From positions 3,756,001 to 3,820,000 of the forward strand of contig NZ_CP035088.1 in the NCBI RefSeq assembly GCF_004786035.1: DNA of 64,000 bases, written 5' to 3'. Each line of letters opens with the position of its first letter. Within the stretch, counting starts at the first letter, position 1. Positions 43,169-50,708 of this stretch are shown here, piece by piece. The notes beneath the pieces were generated by a model that saw only the letters and a list, made by a program, of their open reading frames with translations, made no database searches and had not been told where the DNA came from. The translations under genes and the position numbers were made by a program. This DNA comes from Pseudomonas viciae. Its GTDB lineage: Bacteria > Pseudomonadota > Gammaproteobacteria > Pseudomonadales > Pseudomonadaceae.

Positions 43169-43292
43169 GGTGATATTTGACCCCAGGTATCAAATCCAGA
43201 AGAGGCTTCAGCATTTTGAGAAGCGGTCGGATTTTCTTCCGTCAACGATCACTGAGATGCAGAGCTTTTTCGCAGTATGCAGGATAAGCATA

Positions 43293-44120
43293 ATGAATCG
43301 ACATGCGTATATTGAGGGCGCGGAGAAATCGCACCTCTACGTAGAGCTAGGAAAGCTGATTTCAAGTGTCGGGCACGAGAGTTTCTTGACCAACATGCAC
43401 CAGATGATCGAAACATCGGTGTCTGTCAGTCGACTCGAATTGAGTGAATGGACAGTCGACGATACCCAATCGAACGTCCTCGATGTCCAGCTGTTAGGGC
43501 ATGTGGGTTTAGAGAAATACGCGCAAATGCAATCCGCCTGCCCTACCAGCGCGGTACAGCGCAACGATCACCCTTTGGTGAAAAGAGTGCTGGAGGTGGA
43601 TGACGCCCTGCTGATTCATCTGAACGCCCGGATGAAGGACGAAAAAGGCAACACCTGCCTCGGCACATCCCATCAATGCAATCTGATTTCCCGCAAGGCC
43701 AATCGTCGTTGTGTGATCTCGTTGCATCGCCCTCAGGTACAACGCGACTTTTCCCTCCGGGAACTGTCCTTTTTGAAATACCTTTCCGAGACACTGCTGC
43801 CTCTGGCGGAGCGCCATGCGCACCTCAATCGGCAGTCTTGCTTCAAAACCCCTGGCAACGCCACGAGCCAGTTACTCAATGCCGTTGACCAGACTCAGTT
43901 GCAGCGCGATTTCCATGAGCGGCTGAGCCCGTGCGACGTGACCCTTTCGGTGCGGGAAAAAGAAGTGTGCCTGGGGTTGCTGGCCGGAGGCACCGTACCG
44001 GAGATCGCAGAAAAGCTCAGGGTCAAGAACAGCTCCATCGAAACCTATCTCAAACGTGCCGCCGCCAAGCTGGGCGTCAGCGGGCGACATGGGCTGGCGA
44101 AATGGATGATCGGATCATGA
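43293..44120 (+). CDS. LuxR-type regulator of the lipopeptide/brabantamide region
   Basis: The 275-residue protein ends in a LuxR helix-turn-helix (about residues 210-270: LSVREKEVCLGLLAGGTVPEIAEKLRVKNSSIETYLKRAAAKLGV). Its N-terminal half has no autoinducer or receiver signature, like the SyrF/SyrG/SalA group that drives Pseudomonas lipopeptide genes. I chose the ATG at 43293 because AGGA lies 8 nt upstream; an in-frame ATG at 43158 lies inside the leader hairpin and has no such site. Box copy 3 is 190 bp upstream. It is inferred to activate NRPS1/2, braABC and itself. The first third of the gene is less GC-rich than its neighbours. Confidence 0.88.
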   Translation: MNRHAYIEGAEKSHLYVELGKLISSVGHESFLTNMHQMIETSVSVSRLELSEWTVDDTQSNVLDVQLLGHVGLEKYAQMQSACPTSAVQRNDHPLVKRVLEVDDALLIHLNARMKDEKGNTCLGTSHQCNLISRKANRRCVISLHRPQVQRDFSLRELSFLKYLSETLLPLAERHAHLNRQSCFKTPGNATSQLLNAVDQTQLQRDFHERLSPCDVTLSVREKEVCLGLLAGGTVPEIAEKLRVKNSSIETYLKRAAAKLGVSGRHGLAKWMIGS

Positions 44121-44207
44121 CGACGCGCGGCGGGTGAGCGCGGACCCAACAGAACCCGCCTGCCCGCGCCTGCGGGACCTGAACGGGTACCACGATGAGG
44201 CAGGTCA

Positions 44208-45632
44208 ATGCGTAGACTCTTGAGCCCCCTGGCGGCCGCGGCATTCATGCTCGGTGGTTGTTCGCTTATCCCGGACTACCAACGCCCCGTTGCACCGATA
44301 GCTGGACAATACCCACAGACGTCTGCCTATGCCCCAGCCCTGTCAGGTCCTATCGCGGCCGAGCAGGGTTGGCGCGACTTGTTCCAGGATCCAGTGCTGC
44401 AGCAACTTATCGAAGGTGCACTGCTCAACAACCGCGATTTGCGGGTGGCGGCCCTGAACGTCGAGGCTTACCAGGCGCAATATCGGATTCAGCGAGCGGA
44501 CCTTTTCCCGGCGGTCAGTGCCAATGGCACTGGTACGCGCCAGCGACTGCCGGCCGACCTGACGGGAACCGGCGCCCCCGGCATTAGCCGCTCGTATTCG
44601 GCAACATTGGGAATCAGTGCCTATGAGCTGGACTTGTTCGGGCGAATACGCAGCCTCAGCGACGAGGCCTCGCTGGTCTACCTGTCCAGCGAAGAAGCCC
44701 GTCGCAGCACCCAATTGAGTCTGGTGGCCAGCGTGGCCAGCGCCTACCTGACCTGGCGTGCCGATCAGGAACTGTTGGCGCTGACCCACGACACCCTACA
44801 GTCCTACGAGCAAAGCCTGCGCCTGACCGAGCGCAGTAATCAGGTCGGCACCGCCTCGGCGCTGGACTTGAGCCAATCGCGCACTTCGGTGGAAAGCGCC
44901 AAGGCCAGCTTGGCCAAATTCCAGCGCCAGGTCGCCCAGGACCTCAACAACCTGACGTTGCTGGTGGGCACGTCGGTCGCCGATGAGCTGCCCGGCCGCC
45001 CACTGGCGTCCGACTTGCTCAGCGAAGTGCCCGCAGGCTTGCCTTCGGACTTGTTGCAACGGCGGCCGGACATTCTTGAGGCCGAGTACCTGCTGCAATC
45101 GGCCAATGCCAACATCGGTGCGGCCCGTGCCGCATTCTTTCCGAGCATCAGCCTGACCGCCAATGCCGGCAGTTCGAGCAGCGAACTGTCCGGGTTGTTC
45201 AAGGGTGGTTCGGGCAGTTGGACGTTCCAACCGCAGATCAACCTGCCGATTTTCAATGCCGGCAGCCTTCGGGCGAGCCTCAATTATTCGAAGATCCAGA
45301 AAGACATCCGCGTGTCGCAATACGAGAAAGCCATCCAGACCGCCTTCCAGGAAGTGTCCGATGGCTTGGCGGCGCGCAAGACCTATAAAGACCAATTGAT
45401 CGCCCAACGCGATCTGGTCCAGGCCAACCAGGACTACTACCGCTTGGCGGAACGACGCTATCGCATTGGCGTGGATAGCAGCCTGACGTTCCTGGATGCC
45501 CAACGCTCGCTGTTCAGCGCCCGACAAACCCTGATCGTCGACCGGCTGTCGCAGTTGCTGGCCGAGGTCAACCTGTACAAGGCCCTGGGCGGAGGTTGGG
45601 TAGAACGCACAAACAAAGTGACTGTGAGGTGA
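44208..45632 (+). CDS. OprM/NodT-type outer-membrane efflux lipoprotein
   Basis: The 474-residue protein is an RND-type outer-membrane factor. It has a lipoprotein signal ending LGGC (Cys18) and two OEP repeats, with conserved [12 protein letters not shown] and [18 protein letters not shown] near residues 283-312. AGG precedes the ATG. No membrane-fusion or RND pump gene sits beside it, so it must pair with an inner-membrane pump encoded elsewhere. NodT-type genes next to a luxR regulator are a known arrangement at Pseudomonas lipopeptide loci, so export of the local peptides is likely. No TGTCCC/ACA box is found in its 87-bp upstream gap. Confidence 0.9.
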   Translation: MRRLLSPLAAAAFMLGGCSLIPDYQRPVAPIAGQYPQTSAYAPALSGPIAAEQGWRDLFQDPVLQQLIEGALLNNRDLRVAALNVEAYQAQYRIQRADLFPAVSANGTGTRQRLPADLTGTGAPGISRSYSATLGISAYELDLFGRIRSLSDEASLVYLSSEEARRSTQLSLVASVASAYLTWRADQELLALTHDTLQSYEQSLRLTERSNQVGTASALDLSQSRTSVESAKASLAKFQRQVAQDLNNLTLLVGTSVADELPGRPLASDLLSEVPAGLPSDLLQRRPDILEAEYLLQSANANIGAARAAFFPSISLTANAGSSSSELSGLFKGGSGSWTFQPQINLPIFNAGSLRASLNYSKIQKDIRVSQYEKAIQTAFQEVSDGLAARKTYKDQLIAQRDLVQANQDYYRLAERRYRIGVDSSLTFLDAQRSLFSARQTLIVDRLSQLLAEVNLYKALGGGWVERTNKVTVR

Positions 45633-45638
45633 CTGCAG

Positions 45639-45845
45639 ATGGGCACATTCGAACCAGGGGCACTTGTACGCCTACGCTCGGGAGGTAAAACAATGGTGGT
45701 CAAACACTCTTCGTCGATCTCCCAGTTGCCCGATACCTTGCTGCTGCTGTGCGAGTACCGGGCCAAGAAGCGCCTGGTACAAGGCTTCTATGCGATCCGC
45801 GACTTGATCCCGATCTCTGGAACCCCGGGCAGCGAAAGATCCTAG
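45639..45845 (+). CDS. Small DUF2158/YodC-like protein
   Basis: The 68-residue protein begins MGTFEPGALVRLRSGGKTMVV, matching the short YodC/DUF2158 pattern (FxxGDxVxLKSGGxxMTV). The family's function is unknown. It starts 6 bp after the outer-membrane lipoprotein stop with AGGTGA upstream, so it is probably co-transcribed and coupled. The C-terminal third does not follow the family closely. Confidence 0.55.
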   Translation: MGTFEPGALVRLRSGGKTMVVKHSSSISQLPDTLLLLCEYRAKKRLVQGFYAIRDLIPISGTPGSERS

Positions 45846-45924
45846 CGAACCTGGGAATCGGGACGAACACCAGCCCTTGTGACGAGGGCAGCCCGATGCC
45901 CCCTGCTCTTTCTTACCTGCGTCG

Positions 45925-47313
45925 TCAGACCGTACGTGAATACTGGACCGTCTTGTCGACCTCCAGATACGCGTCAAAAGCCATGGCGACGCTGCGCATC
46001 ATCAATTGCCCTTGGGGCAGCAGCACCAGCGCTTGATCGGTGATGTCCAGCAGGCCGTCGCGAACCTGCTCGCGGAGCCGCTCCAGCGCATCGGCGAAAT
46101 ACTCGGTAAAACGAATGCCGTGCTCGGCCTCGATCTGGCCGAACTCTACCCGTCCATGGCACATCAGCTCGCTGATGACCTCGCGCCGCAAGCGGTCATC
46201 GTCGCTCAGGCGATAGCCGCGCTGCACCGGTAGCAAGCCTTGATCCAGACGGGCGTAATACTGGGATAGCTCCTTGACGTTCTGGTTGTAGCTATCGCCG
46301 ACCTTGCCGATCGAGGACACGCCCAGGCCAATCAAATCGCAGTCGGCGTGAGTGGAATAGCCCTGGAAGTTACGCTGCAACGTGCCCTGGGCGCGGGCGC
46401 GCACCAGCTCATCGTCCGGCAAGGCGAAATGGTCCATGCCAATGTAGACATAACCGGCTTCGGTGAGGCGATTGATGGTCAGCTCGAGCAGCTCCAGCTT
46501 GCGTTCCGGCGGCGGCATGTCTTCGGGGCGGATCATCCGCTGCGCCCTCACCCGTTGTGGCAGATGCGCATAGCTGTAGGCGGCAATGCGGTCGGGTCGC
46601 AGTGCGATGATCTTGCTCAAGGTGACATCGAAACTGGCGATGGTTTGCAGTGGCAAGCCATAAATCAGGTCCACACTGACAGACTTGAAGCGCGCCAGGC
46701 GGGCCGCCGTCACCAGCTCGGCCACCTGTGCTTCGCTTTGTACTCGATTGACCGCCACCTGCACCTGGGCGTCGAAATCCTGGACGCCGAAACTCAGGCG
46801 GTTGAACCCCAACTGGCGCAGGCCTTGGATCTGTTGCCCATCGATGGTCCGAGGATCGACCTCGATGGAAAACTCATGCTCGTCGCTGTCGTCCATGTCG
46901 AACGATTGGTGCAGGCAGTCCATCAGATCAGCCAATTGTTCATGGGTCAGGTAAGTCGGTGTACCTCCTCCCAAGTGCAGTTGGGTCAGTTTGCGCGAGC
47001 GGTCGAACAAGGTGGCCTGCTGGGCAATCTCGCGCTTGAGGTACGTCAGGTATTCGGCGGCGCGATGGGTCTTGCGCGTGATGATTTTATTGCACGCGCA
47101 GTAATAGCAGAGGCTCTGGCAGAACGGGATATGGATGTACACCGATAACGGCTTGGGCACTGCCGCCTGGTTGCTGCGCTGGGCAGCGTGGCGGTATTCG
47201 TCCATGGCAAACGCCTGGTGAAACTGCGGGGCCGTGGGATAAGAGGTGTAGCGCGGCCCCGGGCGGTCGTATTTTTCCACCAGGGCACGATTGAAACCGG
47301 ATACAGCATTCAT
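45925..47313 (-). CDS. hemN: Oxygen-independent coproporphyrinogen III oxidase
   Basis: The 462-residue radical-SAM enzyme decarboxylates coproporphyrinogen III to protoporphyrinogen IX without oxygen. The cluster motif CX3CX2C is intact (Cys65, Cys69, Cys72, in FCQSLCYYCACN), followed by GGGTPTYL. The N-terminal YDRPGPRYTSYPTAPQF is the family hallmark and fixes the start. Its ATG overlaps the stop of the upstream HemN-like gene by 4 bp. An ANR/DNR box precedes that gene, so both should be induced at low oxygen. Confidence 0.95.
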   Translation of the reverse strand: MNAVSGFNRALVEKYDRPGPRYTSYPTAPQFHQAFAMDEYRHAAQRSNQAAVPKPLSVYIHIPFCQSLCYYCACNKIITRKTHRAAEYLTYLKREIAQQATLFDRSRKLTQLHLGGGTPTYLTHEQLADLMDCLHQSFDMDDSDEHEFSIEVDPRTIDGQQIQGLRQLGFNRLSFGVQDFDAQVQVAVNRVQSEAQVAELVTAARLARFKSVSVDLIYGLPLQTIASFDVTLSKIIALRPDRIAAYSYAHLPQRVRAQRMIRPEDMPPPERKLELLELTINRLTEAGYVYIGMDHFALPDDELVRARAQGTLQRNFQGYSTHADCDLIGLGVSSIGKVGDSYNQNVKELSQYYARLDQGLLPVQRGYRLSDDDRLRREVISELMCHGRVEFGQIEAEHGIRFTEYFADALERLREQVRDGLLDITDQALVLLPQGQLMMRSVAMAFDAYLEVDKTVQYSRTV

Positions 47314-48683
47314 GAAGGATTCAACTTTTCAAAAGTATGTGGGCCTGCGTCATCCAACGTGGGATCGAACAGATTGCAGATCGCGTCCACAGTCAGGCGC
47401 CCAGCGGGCAGGATGCCGATGAAACGGCTCGACAGTTCAATCAAGCCCTTGTCGTGCAACATCTCCAGCAACGGCCAGATCGACGCGAAGTGTTCGCGAA
47501 ACTGCAAGCCAAAACGCGCCTCGATGGCCGGGATATCCAGCTCCAGGTCGCAGGAAAGCTGTTCGATCACGGTCGCACTGACCTGATCCTGCGCCTCGCA
47601 GCGCCAGCCACGACACACCGGCAACTGCCCGGCGTCCAGCTGCTGACAGTACTGCAGCAGATCGTCAGTGTTCTGCACGTACAAATGTTCGATCTGGGTG
47701 ACGGCCGACAAGCCAAACCCCACGTGATCGCAGCAACCGTGGCGGGTAAAACCCTGGCAATTGCGATGCAGGCGACCGTGCTCCTGGGCAACCGCCAGGT
47801 CATCGTCGGCCCTGACGAACTGCCCCAGGCCGATGTAGTGATAACCCGCGCCGAGCAGTTGCTCGCAGCAAATCCGCCGCATGGCCTCCTTGTCGGCCTG
47901 GCTGCAAAAAGCGCCGGCCACCCCAGCGTTTTTCGAGCGGTAACGATAAGGCGCGCGGGCATAGTCGAAAACGTACAGCCGATCGGGCTCCAGCTCGATC
48001 AGCGTGGCCAGCTTCAGGGCGAAACTGTGGGGCGTCTGCCAGGCATGGCCGTAGCCAAGGTCAATGTTGATCGAGCGAAAACCAAAGGTCCGCGCCGCAT
48101 CGATCAGCGAATGAATCGGGGCCGGGTTCTGATAGCAATCGACCGACAAATCACTGTCAGCGCCGATGTCCGGCACACCAATGCTGACATGGGTGAAACC
48201 CTGGTCCCGAATCAGACCCATGGTCGACCAGTCGGTGTGGTGCAGATCCACTTCGATGCTGTGATCGCCGCTGTCGTATTCGCAGAAGTCGAAGCGTTTG
48301 CGCAGATCACTCATCAGCTTCTGCAAATGAGCGATCACTGGGGTGCCACCGGTCAGGCAAAACTGTTCGACCCGCCGCCCCGGCCCCAGATGGCAGCCGA
48401 CCAGGCCCATCTCATACGTCAGGCGTTGCAGATAGCCCTCGATTTCCCCGCACCGACAAACGCTGGCCAATGGCGAACACGACGCCAGTCTCAAACGCGA
48501 AGGCAGATGCACCGAAAGGGACAGAGGGCGCCGCGTCTGGCGGCTGTCACGCAATCCGCGCAGCAGGTCGAGCGAGCCGATACCACCATGGAATTTTCGC
48601 GTGCCGACCGGGCAATCGGCATCAGCCACCGCCGGGGCACTTCCCGCAGGTCGCTCTCCGAGGGTTTGAAACAGGTCGAACAT
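47310..48683 (-). CDS. HemN paralogue without the radical-SAM cysteine triad
   Basis: The 457-residue protein aligns with HemN along its whole length (GGTPVIAHLQKLMSDL, EVDLHHTDW, YHYIGLGQFVRADDDLAVA). At the site where HemN has HIPFCQSLCYYC it reads HLPSRLRLASCSPLASVCRC, so CX3CX2C is missing (cysteines at 69, 76 and 78 only). It is either a non-catalytic partner, a heme/porphyrin-binding relative like other degenerate HemN proteins, or a decaying copy; the long intact frame argues against decay. It is translationally coupled to hemN. An ANR/DNR box is centred about 63 bp upstream of the ATG. Confidence 0.8.
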   Translation of the reverse strand: MFDLFQTLGERPAGSAPAVADADCPVGTRKFHGGIGSLDLLRGLRDSRQTRRPLSLSVHLPSRLRLASCSPLASVCRCGEIEGYLQRLTYEMGLVGCHLGPGRRVEQFCLTGGTPVIAHLQKLMSDLRKRFDFCEYDSGDHSIEVDLHHTDWSTMGLIRDQGFTHVSIGVPDIGADSDLSVDCYQNPAPIHSLIDAARTFGFRSINIDLGYGHAWQTPHSFALKLATLIELEPDRLYVFDYARAPYRYRSKNAGVAGAFCSQADKEAMRRICCEQLLGAGYHYIGLGQFVRADDDLAVAQEHGRLHRNCQGFTRHGCCDHVGFGLSAVTQIEHLYVQNTDDLLQYCQQLDAGQLPVCRGWRCEAQDQVSATVIEQLSCDLELDIPAIEARFGLQFREHFASIWPLLEMLHDKGLIELSSRFIGILPAGRLTVDAICNLFDPTLDDAGPHTFEKLNPS

Positions 48684-48739
48684 GACAATCTCCGAGTGGC
48701 AGCACGGCGACAGTGTCCGACGTTATCCGCCGGGGCTCC

Positions 48740-48753
48740 TTGACCTGTATCAA
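48740..48753 (-). promoter_or_regulatory. ANR/DNR box upstream of the hemN-like/hemN operon
   Basis: TTGACCTGTATCAA matches the FNR/ANR/DNR consensus TTGAT-N4-ATCAA at 9 of 10 fixed positions and lies 57 bp before the HemN-like start at 48683, in the gap between that gene and the CopD-like gene. Confidence 0.75.
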
Positions 48754-48779
48754 GCGCCTTGGAACCACGCCGCTATCGC

Positions 48780-49223
48780 TCACCACGTGACGTAGAACAT
48801 GCCCTTGGCCAGCAACACAATCGCCACCATATGGAGAAACACACTGGTATGGATGATGTGCACGTAACGGGCGTTCATGCGGGCGCTTCTGAACAACCAC
48901 ATGGCCCAGAGAAAATGTCCCAGCACACTGCCCGCCAGCAGGATCTTCAGCCCCAGCAGCAAACCGAAGGATGATTGCAATGGCGACGACAGCAACGGCC
49001 AATAGCGCAGCCAGACCATGGCGCCACCGGCGCCGAACAGCACCAGCAGCACCCACGGCATCAACTGGCGCGCGCGTTGGCTGATGCCTTGCTCCAGCAG
49101 CACCATGACCTTGGCGGGCAGTTGTTTACGGATGCTCTCGAGGAACAGCACCTCGAAAAACACCGTGCCGATGAACACCAGTGCGGCGAACAGGTGCAAT
49201 GTCAGAAACAGCGGATAGCTCAT
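48780..49223 (-). CDS. Small CopD-like membrane protein
   Basis: The 147-residue protein has four hydrophobic segments (about residues 5-25, 50-70, 80-100 and 122-145). Histidines in LTLHLFAALVF near the start and HIIHTSVFLHM in the last segment suggest a small heme- or copper-linked membrane protein of the CopD/DUF2269 kind. The ATG at 49223 has GAGGAG 5 nt upstream; the frame stays open 90 codons further, but that extension has no protein-like character. A perfect ANR/DNR box lies 73 bp upstream, so it belongs with hemN in the anaerobic response. The precise role is unknown. Confidence 0.75.
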   Translation of the reverse strand: MSYPLFLTLHLFAALVFIGTVFFEVLFLESIRKQLPAKVMVLLEQGISQRARQLMPWVLLVLFGAGGAMVWLRYWPLLSSPLQSSFGLLLGLKILLAGSVLGHFLWAMWLFRSARMNARYVHIIHTSVFLHMVAIVLLAKGMFYVTW

Positions 49224-49295
49224 GGGACTCCTCGGCCACCCGGCTTGACCGGGCGGCGGTTTATTCGAGGTTATCGCGCGGGCGGTACGAGGGGG

Positions 49296-49309
49296 TTGAT
49301 GCCAATCAA
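49296..49309 (-). promoter_or_regulatory. Perfect ANR/DNR box upstream of the CopD-like gene
   Basis: TTGATGCCAATCAA is a perfect TTGAT-N4-ATCAA palindrome 73-86 bp before the ATG at 49223. The IS110 element begins about 28 bp further upstream, so the insertion spared this promoter. Confidence 0.85.
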
Positions 49310-49339
49310 GGAAAGCATGTGTCCGGTATAAGCTCGCTT

Positions 49340-49510
49340 GTATGTTTAGACTTGAAGGGGTGGGCGGGACTAAAAGCTCGATTCCGACTCTAGCCAGTAC
49401 GGACCGTGGGAGACTTCTCGTTCCGCCCTTTCTACCTAAAGCGCCGATAAGGAATTCATCGGTAAAACCGACGATAGAGGCAAGCCAGCGCAAAGGTAGA
49501 CCCCGACAAG
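49340..49510 (+). ncRNA. IS110 bridge RNA with readable target guides
   Basis: Two hairpins precede the recombinase gene. Hairpin 1: GGGCGGGA (49362-49369) pairs with TTCCGCCC (49421-49428). Its internal loop holds AAGCTCG (49374-49380), identical to the left flank, and GTGGGAG (49406-49412), the reverse complement of CT-CCCAC at the right flank. Hairpin 2: TCTACCT (49431-49437) pairs with AGGTAGA (49494-49500), then GCGC with GCGC. This is the candidate donor loop, with weaker matches to the element ends (GAAT; CAAG against CTTG). The RNA ends are not defined by sequence. Confidence 0.8.
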
Positions 49511-49539
49511 CACCTAAACCCTAGCTCCGAGGATTCGTC

Positions 49540-50502
49540 ATGACAATCCTTAACTCACCAACGGTTATTGGTATCGATGTAGCGAAGGCCGAAATCGTCG
49601 TTTACCGCGAAGACCTGAAAATCACTCAAGCCATCGACAACAATCGAGACGCTCTTGGCCGGTGGCTCAAAACACTACCAGCCCAAAGCTCGATTGCGCT
49701 GGAAGCCACCAGTTTTTATCACCTGGACACAGCTGAGCTGGCCCATGGAATGGGGTTTCATGTTTACGTTGTGGATCCTTATCGGGTGGCTCATTACCGT
49801 GAAAGTATTGGTCTGCGGGCTAAAACTGATCCTTGTGATGCGCGTTTGCTGGCTCGTTATCTAACGAACGAACAAGCAAGGCTGCGTATCTGGAGCCCAC
49901 CTCCAGAAGCCTACAAAGTGTTAAAAAGCCTGCTTAGAAAACGTGCGGCACTCATCAAGGCCCGCGTCAGCATCGTGCTGAGCTTTTCGAACGAACCGCG
50001 TCTGAAGGACATCTTGGCCCGGCAGTTGGAGGTCTTCAAAGAGTCCGATCAGGCCATTCAGAAACTAATGCGTGAGGCCAGCCAAGCGGCAGGGATCACT
50101 GAAAACATCAACCGCTGCAAAGCCATTGAAGGGATTGGTGAACTGACGGCCATTGGCTTGGCGACCGCATTCATGCGCGGTCACTTCGTCAGTGGCGATG
50201 CATTCATTGCTTTCTTGGGGATGGATTTGCGTCCAAAAGATTCAGGGAAGAAGCACAGTCCTCGTCACTTGAGCAAAAAAGGGGACGGGGAGCTACGACG
50301 CTTGGCGCACAACGCCGCGATGGCGGCCTGTCGGTCTCCTGCCTGGAAACCTTACTATGAGGCCTTCTTGGCACGAGGCCTGGCCAGAACTCAGGCCTTG
50401 GTTATCCTCGCTCGCAAGTTGTGTCGGGTAGCATTCGCCCTGATGAAAAATCAGAGCGAATACCAACCAAATTCAGGGTTGCAGGGTTCCCCTGCAACAT
50501 AG
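49540..50502 (+). CDS. IS110-family DEDD recombinase
   Basis: The 320-residue recombinase has the RuvC-like N-terminal domain with GIDVAK (Asp13), the Glu in ALEAT (about residue 53) and KTDPCDARLLARY (about residues 96-108), giving the DEDD set. A C-terminal Transposase_20 domain starts at IEGIGELTAIGLA, with the serine-containing KHSPRHLSKKGDGELRR near residues 237-253. It is the full family length and looks intact. The structured non-coding RNA lies 5' of the gene, as in the IS110 (not IS1111) subgroup. Codon use is more AT-rich than the neighbouring genes. Confidence 0.95.
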   Translation: MTILNSPTVIGIDVAKAEIVVYREDLKITQAIDNNRDALGRWLKTLPAQSSIALEATSFYHLDTAELAHGMGFHVYVVDPYRVAHYRESIGLRAKTDPCDARLLARYLTNEQARLRIWSPPPEAYKVLKSLLRKRAALIKARVSIVLSFSNEPRLKDILARQLEVFKESDQAIQKLMREASQAAGITENINRCKAIEGIGELTAIGLATAFMRGHFVSGDAFIAFLGMDLRPKDSGKKHSPRHLSKKGDGELRRLAHNAAMAACRSPAWKPYYEAFLARGLARTQALVILARKLCRVAFALMKNQSEYQPNSGLQGSPAT

Positions 50503-50602
50503 AATCTCCCACAGGATTACGCCGCTGAAACCGTCAACATAACGTTACTTTTTTGAAACACCTCACAACCGTTGATCAGTTACTCCGTTTTTTTGACACT
50601 TC

Positions 50603-50615
50603 ACCGATATTCGGT
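50603..50615. promoter_or_regulatory. Inverted repeat in the psmE upstream region
   Basis: ACCGA-TAT-TCGGT is a perfect 5-bp inverted repeat 94 bp before the epimerase start, shortly after TTGACA at 50593-50598. It could be an operator. The evidence is only symmetry and position. Confidence 0.3.
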
Positions 50616-50708
50616 CACAACTTTTGCGCTCCGCTGGGTCATAACACGGTGGCTGCCGATGGAATATTGGCATCTAGCGCGGTTCTAGCCAGATACGGAG
50701 ATAAGCTC

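Larger units (their letters stand above)
49337..50507 (+). mobile_element. IS110-family insertion sequence in a REP-like target
   Basis: The element consists of a ~200-nt structured leader and one recombinase gene. Flanks are AAGCTCG-CT (49330-49338) and CT-CCCACAGGATTAC (50506-50520). Joined at the shared CT core they give AAGCTCGCTCCCACAGGATTAC, identical to the intact REP arm at 61299-61320. There are no terminal inverted repeats and no target duplication beyond the CT, as expected for the family. IS110-type elements are known to insert into REP sequences of pseudomonads. Confidence 0.85.

Noticed and set aside
43158..43292. Longer luxR start at 43158
   Set aside because: That ATG lies within the conserved leader hairpin and lacks a Shine-Dalgarno sequence; the ATG at 43293 has AGGA at good spacing.
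49224..49493. Longer CopD-like reading frame to 49493
   Set aside because: It would run through the ANR/DNR box and into the IS110 leader RNA; the start at 49223 has a clear GAGGAG site.
50553..50708. A 52-codon upstream extension of the epimerase gene
   Set aside because: The extension is not protein-like, has no ribosome site, and AlgE-type epimerases start directly at the MxFNVxxFGAKGDG motif, which the ATG at 50709 provides.
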